Origin: Micromussa lordhowensis
Taxonomy: Eukaryota > Cnidaria > Anthozoa > Scleractinia > Lobophylliidae
Assembly: GCA_964020085.1 (NCBI GenBank)
Contig: OZ026600.1
Coordinates: forward strand, 31,286,880 to 31,350,879
Length of the DNA stretch: 64,000 bases
Reading direction: 5' to 3'
Shown: piece after piece, positions 37,347 through 42,357 of the stretch
Layout of the letters: each line of letters starts with the position of its first letter
How positions within the stretch are numbered: position 1 is the first letter of the stretch
Position numbers and translations under genes: made by a program
The notes under the pieces: model-generated
Databases searched by the model: none
What the model was told of the DNA's origin: nothing
Seen by the model: only the letters and a program-made list of their open reading frames with translations

Positions 37347-40300
37347 ACTTATTTACTGCTTATTTAGGCGCAAAAAACGACGAAGTCTAAGAAACTGAGA
37401 ATAAGGAATAGAATTCTTGACATGTGATGAATGGGAAGATGAATACAACAAATAACTATCAGGATCTGTGGGTTTGTAGTGCACACTGGTGCATAAACCG
37501 TTGCCTTCAATAGAAACTTCGATATCCAGAAGCGATGCTACACGGCCATTATGAACAACAACTCGAGCACATGGTCAAACTTAATGCTGATTGGCTGAGC
37601 TAGACAGCTGACATATCGTCACACCTGGGATTACCACACACAACACTTACTGATAATCAGTAAGTGTTGTGCTTGAGATGTGCCTTTTTCTAAAGGTAAA
37701 AATGTAAATCAAGTTACACAAGATAATAGTAATGGCCGGATTAAGTTAAAGCTCAGGGCCGGGTTGTTCGAAAGCTGGTTAACACTAACCCAGGATTAAA
37801 AGTTAACCGAAGCATTGATTTTTCTTGTATAAAAATGTTTTTTGCTTCCAATTTTTTGTTTAGTTGGAGATTATTCAAATTAAAAAGAGAAGGCCAAACA
37901 ATACAAGCAGAAAACCTTTCCGTAAAGCTGCAAAACTGAAATCAAAATTTTCGCTAACCCTGGGTTAGCTTAATCGGGTTTTGAACAACCCGGCCCAGTA
38001 GTACATGATGAATTTCTCTGGCAGCTGGCTACTTCTTTTGCCAACCCTGGCCTGCTCGAGTTAAGAACTTAAATCCAGAATGGCTTGAGATGTACATGTA
38101 ATGTATAATGTATACTTAATGAGATGCTTAATGAGGTGGCTAATGATATATAGGTGACTGAAAAGGCACTTCCAGAGTAAAATGAGTTTGAGATAGCAGG
38201 TTTATGTTAAATGTTATCAAAGCGAAGGGACACCTCCAACACTGAGGGGGGGGGTCCCCTTCCTTGATATTAAAACGACGGAGGTTCGGCACTCGTATTT
38301 GCTTATTGTTTAGGTTACAAAGCAAAGGAAAACCTACAACACTGTGGAGCTTCGGCACTTGCTAGTTTTAATACATTTCGCAACTGTAGAGTTCAAGTCC
38401 CCTGCCCAACCAGTAGAACTGAATGCACAAACTCAGAACAGTGAAACGAGCGCAAAGAAAACAAATGTCTGAACATAACGCAACCGATCAAGTACATAAA
38501 CAAGCTGGCTCTCCACGCGGCGCATACACGAACTTATACCGCCAAACGAGCACAAAGCAAACAGAAGCCCGAACACATTAATTGAGTGATTTCACCGTAT
38601 CTCTTGTGAGCCCATAAATTAAGAGCTGAATTTTAGAGGGCCTGTGCAACAATGTGGATCTTTTGGGTGAAGAAATTTACCGTTCGTTTGTCTTTGTCAC
38701 TCAGGTTTTGGTAGGAGACAGGTATGAAGAAAGTATGGCGTCCGTGTTCTTCCTTCCAAGTGTAGCAAGCCAATTCTCTCACGTAAAAGGTCTTGTGGAT
38801 GAAGAAATCTTTAAGTCCAAAATGAGACATAGTTCGTCCTGGGACGAGTCCATGTTTGAAACTGAATGTTTACTCATGAAACCTCGTCTTATGAAATGAA
38901 ATTGGACCAAGGAGAGGTGCCACTAAATTACGGTCTATTCTAAAGTGAGGAATGCGCTTTGTCAACTTAAAGACCAGTAGACCAAAAAAATTTACATAAA
39001 TAACAGAAAAAAAACACAACATCCAGTCTCTTGGGCCAGCAACATGGGAAAAGCCCCCCAAGCACATTCTAACACCATGTGCACCACACCCCCTCCAAGA
39101 GGGGGTGACCCATCCCCTCCCCCCTCAAAATCACGTCAGCAGCCAGCTAAGATAACTAATCACCCCCTCAATGAGGGGGTGGGAACGAGCTAAGAGCACT
39201 GAAAAGATCACGTCAGCGGCCAGCTAAGCGTCATTTTGAGGATGGCGTCATCTTCACCACTTTGAGCCCCCAGGCCCAAAGTGGTGAAATTTTGATGACA
39301 TCACGATTTCTCAAACTTTTATTGGCGGCCATCTTGAAAAAGGGCTAGGCGGGGCTACTTGGGAAGCTCTTATACTACTCACATGACCAAAAGGCCTTTG
39401 CAAAAGAAAGACAGCTAACTATTTTTTGGCTTACCCCTAATGCACAGATGCTGTTAAGGTCTGGAAGAAGCGATCCCCATTTCTGGGGCCATTCCCTCTT
39501 GGTTATCTCGACACAAACACGTGATAATGCTTCCTTGATGTGTAGAGGTTCATCAAGGAAAGAGCCACTTCCCTGCACAAAGCAATTGACATTGTTATTG
39601 ATCAATAGTATTGTGGTTCAAATTTGTTCTTGGTTTAGAATTTATAAATGTTAAAAAAATGTTTCTCCCTATTCCAGCACTTTGCTTATTGTTAGTTGTG
39701 TCCCTACACAGCGAAATTTATATGAAAGGAGGAGTAACTATTGGTCATCTTGTCTTCTTTAAGTATACATGTATATGACAAATCACCACGGAGATAGTAG
39801 TTACCAACGCTGGTGATTTGTCAACCTCTGTACCTGTGCAAGGAGGTGAAGAGAGATTCCCTTCAATCTTGCTTGATCATCGCTGTTCATTGAATTCCAG
39901 TTGAACCTGACATTATGTAACAAAGATATTACATTAACTTATAAAAAACTAAATGAACCCTTCAATATCCTTTAATAAACAATTAATATTAAACTACATA
40001 TATAGTAAACTGTAGTAATGTCTACATTGTACATGCTACTATGCAAGTGAAAAATCCTTATGAATAGAACTCAAGAAAAATAAGGTCTCTCAAATTGCAT
40101 TATACAGTTGTTTATATTTGTCTCTAAAAAAGCACACATGTTGGGATTTGGGTTTAGTCAAGTTTACATGTTCCTTTAAATGATTTAACTTTCTTCCAGT
40201 TAGCAATTACATGTTCCGGTACATTTACAGTTGGACCCCACTAACTTGAACTCGGTTATTTTAAATTCCTCTTTATTTTGAACTCAAAACCATTTCCCTT

Positions 40301-41980
40301 GGATTTGTCCTCTATTGGCTGTATGTACCAGGTATTTAATTTTGAACTCCTACTATTTCAAACGACTTTTCATTTCCCCTGGGAATGGAAATAGCGGGCT
40401 TCATTATACATGTACATGTACACGACATGGATAATGGAACCCACAAGGTAGATAGAGCAGAAAGCAAATTGTGATCTTTAAAAAGATTACAACATTTTTT
40501 AATCTAGACATGTTTTGATGTTACAAACACCATCGTCAGTAGAGAATATTTGAAAAACCGTTTGGACTATATATAACAACTAGACAGTCATCATCATCAT
40601 TTTATTACTAATTAAAAATACATATTACAGTCAGGCTGGCCCGCGGATAGCTATGCTAGTCTAGGCGGGCCAGTCTATCAATAGTTACAAGTTAGGCAAA
40701 ACATGCATAATTAATTATGATATAAGAACATGCATAATTAATTAATTATGATATAAGAGACATTTAACAAAGAAAATTGGTTAAAAGATCACAATTTGCT
40801 TTCTGCTCTATCGACCTTTTGGTTCCATTATCCAGGACACAGCAACCAGATATGAAGGACGTCTCAACATGTACATGAATGGTAAACATCTTATGAATCT
40901 CATTTTCACAGTGTTGACAATGAAATGTTGATCATCATCCTTTTTTGCCAATTTCCCAACTGTATAGATCATAAATTGGCAGGAAATCTTTTAAAGTAAA
41001 GTCCTTCCTCTAAGAGAATTATAGAGAGTGTACAGGTGGAAAACAACAAGAAGATACTAAAGATTAGATAAGCATAGATAATTCTTTTTTTGGATCTTTT
41101 TGTTTGCTTTTTTAAACGTTGAACATGTAATGGCTAAATTATCAGCTTTATTGACATAATAAAGAAGAGTCATGAATTTAATGTTGAGCTGAGTGTTAGT
41201 ATGCAAAGTAATTAAAAAGAAAACCATCCACATAATATGCATAATTTACTTGACAGCGTGTTCCAAGAGCTGAAGTCCAGTATGGCGCACCACAGCAGAG
41301 TTTTGACGATCGTACAGCAATAGCCCCACAGGAACGCATAATGGTGAGCTGGATTTGAACTGCTCAATGAACTGCACAATACACAAAAGAACAAACATCA
41401 AGTCTGGCATTGTTTTTCAGGTGACGCTGCCATTCTCTCGGAATATCTCACTAATTTTAACTGCTAATGAAGTTGATAAACTCTACAAGATTAAAATCTT
41501 GCGCGCAAACCAATGTTCGAGACTGCAAATTGAAACTACCTAAGCTGAATACAATACCTTACAACATTACACGGGGCTCTAGTTGCACGCAAGCAACACT
41601 AAACAGAAACTGTGGTGCTGCGTCTGTGGGGAGTATTTCAAGATAATTTGGTTTCATGAACTGAGTTGATAATGTGAACTGGCCACCGTAGAGATTCGAA
41701 AGCTGACGTTTCGAGCGTTAGCCCTTCGTCGTTGGATTCGCTCCGACGAACGGCTAACGCTCGAAACGTCAGCTTTCGAATCTATAAGTACGAACTTAAC
41801 TCAGTTGATAAAACCAAATTATCTTTTTTTAGAGTAGTATTTACCCGTTTTCAATATGAAATATCTTTACAAAATCTCTACCTCGTAAGCTTCTATCCTC
41901 TGTTGCTGCGCTGTTGACGGGTTTAACGCCGTTTCAACAGCTTGAATCATTCGCAACCCAGCTTCATGTTCGGCCGCCAT
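800..41980 (-). CDS. XPO5: Exportin-5 gene, 5' two thirds (23 coding exons; C-terminus beyond left edge)
   Basis: Exportin-5 is a karyopherin-beta that, with RanGTP, carries pre-miRNA and other structured RNA from nucleus to cytoplasm. I joined exons on the minus strand whose translations follow human XPO5 in order. All have AG/GT borders, and reading phase is kept across every junction. Coding exons: 41882-41980, 41250-41371, 39834-39906, 39435-39572, 16968-17156, 16450-16488, 15660-15845, 14248-14324, 13061-13163, 11352-11435, 11082-11207, 10170-10260, 9062-9187, 7407-7507, 6512-6610, 5792-5887, 5007-5048, 4141-4230, 3285-3388, 2604-2693, 1552-1625, 1020-1045, 800-862. They give about 746 residues; human XPO5 has about 1200. 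The last exon ends in a good donor (GAG/gtaagt), so the gene continues left. Intron 4 is about 22 kb and carries a nested gene on the opposite strand. UTRs were not determined. Confidence 0.93.
1828..2166 (-). pseudogene. Penelope-like element fragment: GIY-YIG endonuclease tail
   Basis: The minus-strand frame reads QQRVVYHYKCGLCHANYVGY, TCRHLYQRVEEHKG, IGNHIKEQHG, then FDCLIYEMLFIKELKPTLN and ends at a stop at 1828. The YVGYT...R...EH pattern and the later E-x-L-x-I-x-E-L-K-P-x-L-N segment are the GIY-YIG domain of Penelope-like retroelements. The reverse transcriptase is absent, and an in-frame stop lies at about 2166. It is a 3' fragment in XPO5 intron 20. Confidence 0.75.
2190..2590. repeat. 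Repeat rich in ACAACGGCCACCTCTC phrases, XPO5 intron 20
   Basis: cctctctacaacggccgctt, acaacggctacctctccaca, ataacagccacctctcaaca and similar recur. It starts at atacagtcgaacttt near 2188. It overlaps XPO5 exon 20 only at its margin. Confidence 0.5.
3485..4108. mobile_element. TA-flanked inverted-repeat element in XPO5 intron 18
   Basis: Begins CAGTCAAACGTCTATAAGCG and ends CTTAATAGAGGTTTGACTG, with TA duplicated outside (3483-3484, 4109-4110). The inverted ends match over about 20 bp with a few differences. 624 bp, no ORF; a Tc1/mariner-like non-autonomous element. Confidence 0.65.
5423..5457 (+). repeat. Short interstitial telomere-like run
   Basis: ttagggttagggtttgggtt followed by aggctagggttagg: about five TTAGGG-like units, two exact. 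TTAGGG is the animal telomere unit. In XPO5 intron 16. Confidence 0.6.
6906..7176. mobile_element. Foldback element, XPO5 intron 14
   Basis: About 105-bp imperfect inverted arms (6906-7014 and 7068-7176) begin TTACTGC and share aaattcaaagc, atcaaatgttc and ctcctccca. The loop is about 55 bp. No ORF. Confidence 0.65.
8775..8880 (+). mobile_element. tRNA-derived SINE fragment
   Basis: Contains a perfect polymerase III B box, GGTTCGAATCC (8806-8816), in a T-arm-like context (gaggtcatgggttcgaatcccg). A 3' part follows (tcaggctttaat...ctgcttaagttgtg). No complete tRNA cloverleaf can be folded, so this is not a tRNA gene. XPO5 intron 13. Confidence 0.65.
11846..12789. mobile_element. 944-bp TIR element with 9-bp target duplication (MULE-like)
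   Basis: The 67-bp terminal inverted repeats (11846-11912 and 12723-12789) differ at about three positions and begin TAGCCTCCTACGCAGACGCT. The 9-mer ATAAGAATG directly flanks both sides (11837-11845, 12790-12798). A 9-bp duplication with long TIRs is typical of Mutator-like elements. No transposase frame is present, so it depends on another element. It lies in XPO5 intron 9. Confidence 0.8.
13658..13783 (-). mobile_element. tRNA-derived SINE copy, opposite orientation
   Basis: On the minus strand it reads ACTGCACCAGTATTGCAGAG, then GTCATGGGTTTGAATCCCG, then the same 3' body with CTGCTTAAGTTGTG. About 85 percent alike to the copy at 8775-8880 and slightly longer at its start. XPO5 intron 8 or 9 boundary region (between exons 8 and 9). 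Confidence 0.65.
14621..14760. repeat. Inverted repeat with perfect 33-bp arms
   Basis: Arms 14621-14653 and 14728-14760 are exact complements (cttattagacgttttggtgt...). Loop of 74 bp. It adjoins a foldback repeat at about 14775-14965. Confidence 0.85.
14775..14965. repeat. Foldback repeat, inverse relative at 16660-16880
   Basis: Contains ttatctgttctgagaagc, ...taacagataatg, and ggaggctattgtgtttatta followed by tccttcaaatatt. The last block recurs inverted at 16685-16720 (aatatttgaaggataataaa, then cacaatagcctcc). Both copies carry the aacagataatg motif at two inverted sites. Confidence 0.6.
15416..15605. mobile_element. MITE of the AGGGCTAG family, copy 1
   Basis: Ends AGGGCTGAAC and, on the right, TTCAAGCCCT. 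The body shares ccagcttgccctttgaag, gcagctctcaaatgttgctt and aaatctacttgtcc with 54552-54770. XPO5 intron 7. Confidence 0.6.
16660..16880. repeat. Foldback repeat, inverse relative of 14775-14965
   Basis: Shows an internal inverted pair: cattatctgttcc near 16757 against ggaacagataatg near 16819, and aatagcctccat near 16706 against atggaggctatt near 16868. The two copies lie about 1.7 kb apart in XPO5 introns 5 and 7. Confidence 0.6.
17910..18005. repeat. CTGCAGT minisatellite
   Basis: Degenerate repeats of AGTCTGC with interspersed TTTTACCCCCGGTCT blocks. A related short array lies at 43733-43797. Confidence 0.7.
18541..18830. repeat. Dispersed repeat (attccagaaaatatccatac family), copy A
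   Basis: Has attccagaaaatatccatac, then C-rich phrases around ttaaccccc and ttacccccccccctcccatg. Related in its opening to copies at 43399 and 47053. Confidence 0.4.
18847..18913. repeat. Short hairpin, XPO5 intron 4
   Basis: About 32-bp arms beginning TTAGAGGACACAAACAAA are inverted around ACCATGGT, with few mismatches. The shape suits a MITE or a hairpin RNA; nothing shows transcription. Confidence 0.7.
20014..20215. repeat. Diverged duplicated segment, copy 1
   Basis: Shares gacaattaatcgt-type text, gtgaaagtcaatcatgatct, ggaatccacgcgaaaa and tcgtgttgttcgtggcgca, in the same order, with 20945-21145. Confidence 0.6.
20546..20657. repeat. Inverted repeat with perfect 39-bp arms
   Basis: Arms 20546-20584 and 20619-20657 (ctacggcacgggcaattgaa...) are exact complements. 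The loop contains gactagcagagctagtcttc, itself partly palindromic. Confidence 0.85.
20945..21145. repeat. Diverged duplicated segment, copy 2
   Basis: Has gcgacaattaatcgtccaga, gtgaaagccaagcacgatct, gcaatccacgcgaaaa and cgtgttgttcgtggcgca. It runs directly into the tandem array at 21139. Confidence 0.6.
21139..21251 (+). repeat. Five-unit 22/23-bp tandem repeat
   Basis: Units start at 21139, 21161, 21184, 21206 and 21229. Each reads GGCGCAATRYATTCTGGTA followed by GAA or AAAA. Confidence 0.9.
22815..23036. mobile_element. MITE with GGGTGCTTACCATTT ends
   Basis: The left end ggtgcttaccatttgtcaga and the right end aaatggtaagcaccc are inverted. Further copies of cttaccatt lie inside (gcgcttaccatttgcaattt, aataatggtaag). 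No target duplication is obvious. Confidence 0.6.
23356..23430. mobile_element. 75-bp hairpin MITE with 9-bp target duplication
   Basis: Two 31-bp arms (23356-23386, 23400-23430) are complementary except for one base. They begin CAATCTCGTTCCCAGAGCCC. The 9-mer CTCCAGTAG flanks both sides (23347-23355, 23431-23439). Confidence 0.8.
23452..24097. mobile_element. TTAA-flanked non-autonomous element A
   Basis: This 646-bp unit is bounded by TTAA at 23448-23451 and 24098-24101. Its ends are inverted: GGTAATTCCTTAG on the left, and the complement of GGTAATTCCCTTG on the right. No transposase frame is visible. Inside, the stretch agcacggtgaccccc followed by TTTTT, and aaaagtttgatagtagaaca, each occur twice, so it has an internal duplication (about 23600-23698 against 23978-24080). 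Confidence 0.6.
24102..24699. mobile_element. TTAA-flanked non-autonomous element B
   Basis: This 598-bp unit lies between TTAA 24098-24101 and TTAA 24700-24703. The terminal inverted repeats match over about 19 bp (GGTGGCTCGAAATAGTTTT on the left, GGTGGTTCGAAATAGTTTT read inward from the right). It is AT-rich inside with no coding frame. Both of its TTAA flanks are shared with neighbouring elements. Confidence 0.68.
24897..24967 (+). repeat. Hairpin MITE copy inside element C, left arm
   Basis: Begins CAACCTCGTCCCCAGG and folds on itself (cttctcctcgacgat against atcgtcggtagaag). Its terminal motif resembles the 23356-23430 hairpin. The inverted copy is at 28485-28559. Confidence 0.6.
25345..25890. 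mobile_element. TA-flanked Tc1/mariner-type non-autonomous element
   Basis: The unit runs from CAGTAGAACCCCAATAAC to GGCTCTACTG, with TA on both sides (25343-25344, 25891-25892). Inside are repeated AACTCGAACT motifs. No ORF. A partial relative lies at about 40228-40400. Confidence 0.6.
28485..28559 (-). repeat. Hairpin MITE copy inside element C, right arm
   Basis: Near-identical inverse of 24897-24967. It ends cctggggacgaggttg on the plus strand and abuts the same 9-mer ggcgcatag (28560-28568) that precedes the other copy (24888-24896). Confidence 0.6.
28632..28767 (+). pseudogene. THAP-domain fragment
   Basis: The frame opens MVECAVVGCSNRTS and continues with FHRLPLKN and KKWLQKF. This is the first half of a THAP zinc finger: two Cys, a basic stretch, FxxLP, and the conserved Trp. 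The second half (C-x2-H and the AVPTIF-type end) is absent; after KKWLQKF the frame runs into sequence belonging to an ORF on the other strand. There is no clear splice donor. It is probably the remnant of a first coding exon of a THAP transposase or THAP protein. Confidence 0.6.
28762..28966 (-). CDS. Exon resembling the P2X7-tail-like domain start (partial)
   Basis: From ATG 28966 the frame reads MAEIEPYSFEPMRDSSES, an acidic run, then RRGNTLWCVCECCANW and ECLCCKEIEEA. The W-C-x-C-x2-C ... C-x-C-C spacing resembles the cysteine-rich intracellular tail of P2X7 receptors. That domain occurs in cnidarians as stand-alone proteins. A donor-like TCAG/gtgaat at 28762 would end the exon, but I found no following exon to the left. 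It is therefore either a broken copy or the first exon of a gene whose remainder was lost. Function unknown. Confidence 0.5.
29395..29487. repeat. Degenerate CGTTACT simple repeat
   Basis: Runs of cgttact / cgttacttcgtt / ctcgttactcg, about ten units. Confidence 0.65.
29649..29795. mobile_element. MITE with GGCCCxxGTTGTTCAAAGG ends, copy 1
   Basis: Arms ggccccagttgttcaaagg... and the inverse of cctttcgaacaacccgggcc, with inner arms around tggataacgcc and ggatagcgttatcc. Same terminal motif as 37756-37996. Confidence 0.7.
30310..31780 (+). pseudogene. hAT-like transposase relic
   Basis: Pieces in successive plus-strand frames read EEALRKHNKDRTLPVEERAY, VNGDQLAQVLNECLGIEYVV, NQAALNLTQF, HTLDNVGNHFVVPNLTEFGN, then YSETRWWSRWEVHKQLMEQF, LEGDGPLVLSCFETLQGVCN and QPAIQWFFVKF-like text. 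SETRWWS and the downstream order are typical of RNase-H-fold hAT-like transposases common in cnidarian genomes. At least five frameshifts or stops separate the pieces. About 140 bp of AT-rich unrelated sequence (about 30768-30909, with a GATGTA microsatellite) splits the frame. The family name is inference. Confidence 0.5.
31790..33400. other. XPO5 intron 4, stretch before the seven-pass gene
   Basis: No gene or repeat family was recognised apart from the 51-bp duplication at 32785. The sequence up to 33427 should hold the promoter and 5' UTR of the seven-pass gene, but no clear core motif stands out. Confidence 0.4.
32785..32886. repeat. 51-bp direct tandem duplication
   Basis: Units 32785-32835 and 32836-32886 (ccagataccaattct...aaacat) differ at a handful of bases. 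Confidence 0.9.
33428..34891 (+). CDS. Single-exon seven-pass membrane protein, gustatory-receptor-like candidate
   Basis: An uninterrupted 487-residue frame begins at the first ATG (MTEVSLHIGADS); the frame is open a little upstream but only from a GTG. Residues about 20-85 are hydrophilic and include three tandem 18-residue repeats ending RELQ/KELQ. After that come seven hydrophobic segments: around LFYPALVQLLLLLIIVADSY, DIYVYLAIDGGMYSSHLFGL, VGIILSYLFLVILVLLFF, a weaker one at YGVGNSLALSWTMCLLQQ, WFVAHNIILIFATPF, LFLGFLVYTIVIWVAPLYF and LKLSMLSVFLAIFAFA. A long cytoplasmic-type N-terminus, seven passes, and a last segment preceded by GFLMGSYSFQLKLS resemble invertebrate gustatory-receptor-like (GRL) proteins. 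That family call is inference. It could be another orphan 7TM family. It lies antisense inside XPO5 intron 4 and has no visible introns. Confidence 0.7.
   Translation: MTEVSLHIGADSTSISPTEPNTSGNNGRRELQDSNRRGNESGNSGHKELQEANGHGNESGNSGDRELQEENRGGAGNQTPIEHIENTTSVEPTDDGTHFSLFSQELFVFRLTLRILSLWCPTTACFAERLFYPALVQLLLLLIIVADSYMLATGAWKSLDIYVYLAIDGGMYSSHLFGLLYFRSRDLETNLLGEISLNDRLATRLRKKLKRLKVGIILSYLFLVILVLLFFNTEVWLHGRFQCNSSLKFLHGFASHLVCYLNYPTNIYGVGNSLALSWTMCLLQQICYVRLKQLHKKYLCWTRTAEEAVYDHLKNYSRKIKKSCGKLKVWFVAHNIILIFATPFLCTDIIDGFKTIRKSNAVHNGLFLGFLVYTIVIWVAPLYFAEQLQNHDERLCTRVNEFCPGTLDEELERDLSNSPDAANPNQVCNYTLHSRTEVSKFLSYLKNRKSGFLMGSYSFQLKLSMLSVFLAIFAFATRTINENNSTN
33494..33655 (+). repeat. Three coding 54-bp tandem repeats
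   Basis: Units at 33494-33547, 33548-33601 and 33602-33655 each encode 18 residues of the form SGN-x-G-x-x-ELQ-x-x-N-x-x-GNE in the N-terminal region of the seven-pass protein. The period keeps the frame. The units differ by several bases each, so the array is not brand new. Confidence 0.85.
35258..35530 (+). pseudogene. THAP-domain pseudogene
   Basis: An ATG opens MPRKRCVVHGCANITDLNTG, a THAP start, followed by a stop. About 65 bp on comes the second half in another frame: VICSKHFEMPCFERRL, a stop, LGFRLQL, a stop, PGSVPTIWKDI. These are the CSxHF, the C-F-E-R and the AVPTIF-type end of a THAP finger. Two or more stops and a frameshift break it. A possible degraded downstream coding part (ERLPRQEQRQALARLLEVEK) is at about 36005-36085. 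Confidence 0.6.
36345..37258 (-). mobile_element. Penelope-like element relic (RT C-terminal part)
   Basis: On the minus strand, ORF 37280-36927 contains DFFDKHGYPASVLQAGHHRA, then IPFTLTFHPRNHAVKSII, LKNFKFLQNDPATGRIF and RDKN, the C-terminal part of a Penelope-like reverse transcriptase. It continues past a small hairpin insertion as FKCARAQCKTCSFIRNVEKI, then stops and frameshifts. Past 36670 the GIY-YIG domain is missing. A 3'-end sequence typical of these elements (ggtggccaattcacattatc on the minus strand) follows at about 36370-36410. Non-functional. Confidence 0.7.
36897..36931. mobile_element. 35-bp perfect hairpin insertion with 7-bp flanking duplication
   Basis: Two perfectly complementary 14-bp arms (36897-36910 and 36918-36931) enclose a 7-bp loop AAGACTC. 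The heptamer TTCTGAC is present on both sides (36890-36896 and 36932-36938). It interrupts the Penelope-like reading frame, which resumes beyond it. Confidence 0.7.
37258..37330. repeat. ATA-repeat plus tatagcgctttat dispersed repeat end
   Basis: A (AAT)n run leads into atggcatttatatagcgctt, then caaagcgctttacaac, a phrase seen in many invertebrate repeats. It adjoins the start of the Penelope-like relic. Confidence 0.45.
37756..37996. mobile_element. MITE with GGGCCGGGTTGTTCGAAAG ends, copy 2
   Basis: The left end gggccgggttgttcgaaagc and the right end ttttgaacaacccggccc are inverted. The next inward block (ctaacccagg against ccctgggttag) is too. 241 bp, no ORF. Confidence 0.72.
38400..39050. 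other. XPO5 intron 4, last part; unnamed minus-strand frame
   Basis: A 65-codon minus-strand frame (38633-38830) reads DFFIHKTFYVRELACYTWKE and NLSDKDKRTVNFFTQ. It has protein-like composition but I cannot name it. It has no neighbours that would make a gene and is probably a transposon remnant. Confidence 0.3.
39075..39290. repeat. Cluster of short hairpins and a direct repeat
   Basis: Hairpins ccccctccaagaggggg (about 39089), caccccctcaatgagggggt (about 39162) and ttcaccactttg...caaagtggtgaa (39252-39290), plus a direct repeat atcacgtcagcagccagcta near 39130 and 39209 (one difference). Confidence 0.65.
39435..41980 (-). CDS. XPO5: XPO5 exons 1-4: N-terminal Ran-binding / importin-beta N-terminal region
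   Basis: Exon 1 starts at the ATG at 41980-41978 (MAAEHEAGLRM...) within an AAAGATGG context. It ends in GAG/gtagag and gives 33 residues. Exon 2 contains CVPVGLLLYDRQ and VVRHTGLQLLEHAV, matching the human CVPCGLRLAEK / IVRHFGLQILEHVV stretch. Exon 3 begins with FNWNSM (human FRWNGM). Exon 4 holds HIKEALSRVCVEITKREWPQ followed by KWGSLLPDL (human HIKDALSRIVVEMIKREWPQ), which is the strongest match. Phases are 0, 2, 0, 0 at the ends of exons 1 to 4. This part builds the first HEAT repeats, where karyopherins contact RanGTP. Exon 4 ends at GGG/gtaagc and the next coding exon is about 22 kb away. That length is unusual beside the other introns (0.1-2 kb), but the phase and protein match make the join secure. 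Confidence 0.92.
40228..40400. repeat. Partial relative of the AACTCGAACT element
   Basis: Contains cagttggaccccactaac, ttgaactcgg and catttcccttggatttg, in the same order as the start of the 25345-25890 element. The right end is missing. In XPO5 intron 2. Confidence 0.5.
40702..40757. repeat. Tandem duplication of a catgcataattaatta unit
   Basis: Two units of about 29-33 bp ending ttatgatataag, in XPO5 intron 2. Confidence 0.7.
41644..41821. repeat. Palindrome of Penelope-type 3'-end sequence, XPO5 intron 1
   Basis: The left arm (taatttggtttcatgaactg ... cgaaagctgacgtttcgagc) and right arm (gctcgaaacgtcagctttcg ... aactcagttgataaaaccaa) are inverted around ttcgtcgttggattcgctcc. The same sequence recurs singly at 58376-58474 and near 36370-36410. 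Confidence 0.7.
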
Positions 41981-42357
41981 CTTTGATTGAGAAAACTTGA
42001 TTCAGTATGTCATGTTGTGATAATGTAGTGTCCTTTGTAACAAATACCGCTTACCTTGTGCACCACAAGCTCATGTTTACACCCAGCTGACCACCAAGCT
42101 GCCTTTGGCGACTTTGGCCTCCAGACCTGCAGTAGAACAAGTACGCAAAAGAATTCCTTTGTTGTTAGATAGGATTCGTTTAACAAACAGTTTTTACAAT
42201 GATCGATCAGTTCTCCAACTGACCGCCTCGTAGATGTTTTGAACACGAGTGTGCGCGCGGGAATTTCGCGAGGAAGATGACTTCTAATGCGTCCGCTCTC
42301 GTTCGGAATTTAATTTTGTGCCAAGGACTTGATTAATGAGTTCCTTCCGCTTACATT
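41981..42357. promoter_or_regulatory. Shared head-to-head start region of XPO5 and NEK9
   Basis: Only 377 bp separate the two start codons of divergently transcribed genes, so both promoters and both 5' UTRs must lie here, or start in non-coding exons outside it. The right half is GC-richer and contains the stretch gcgcgggaatttcgcgagg near 42253, with a TTTCGCG core resembling an E2F-type site. No TATA box is evident for either side, as expected for housekeeping promoters. The transcription start points cannot be set from sequence. Confidence 0.6.
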
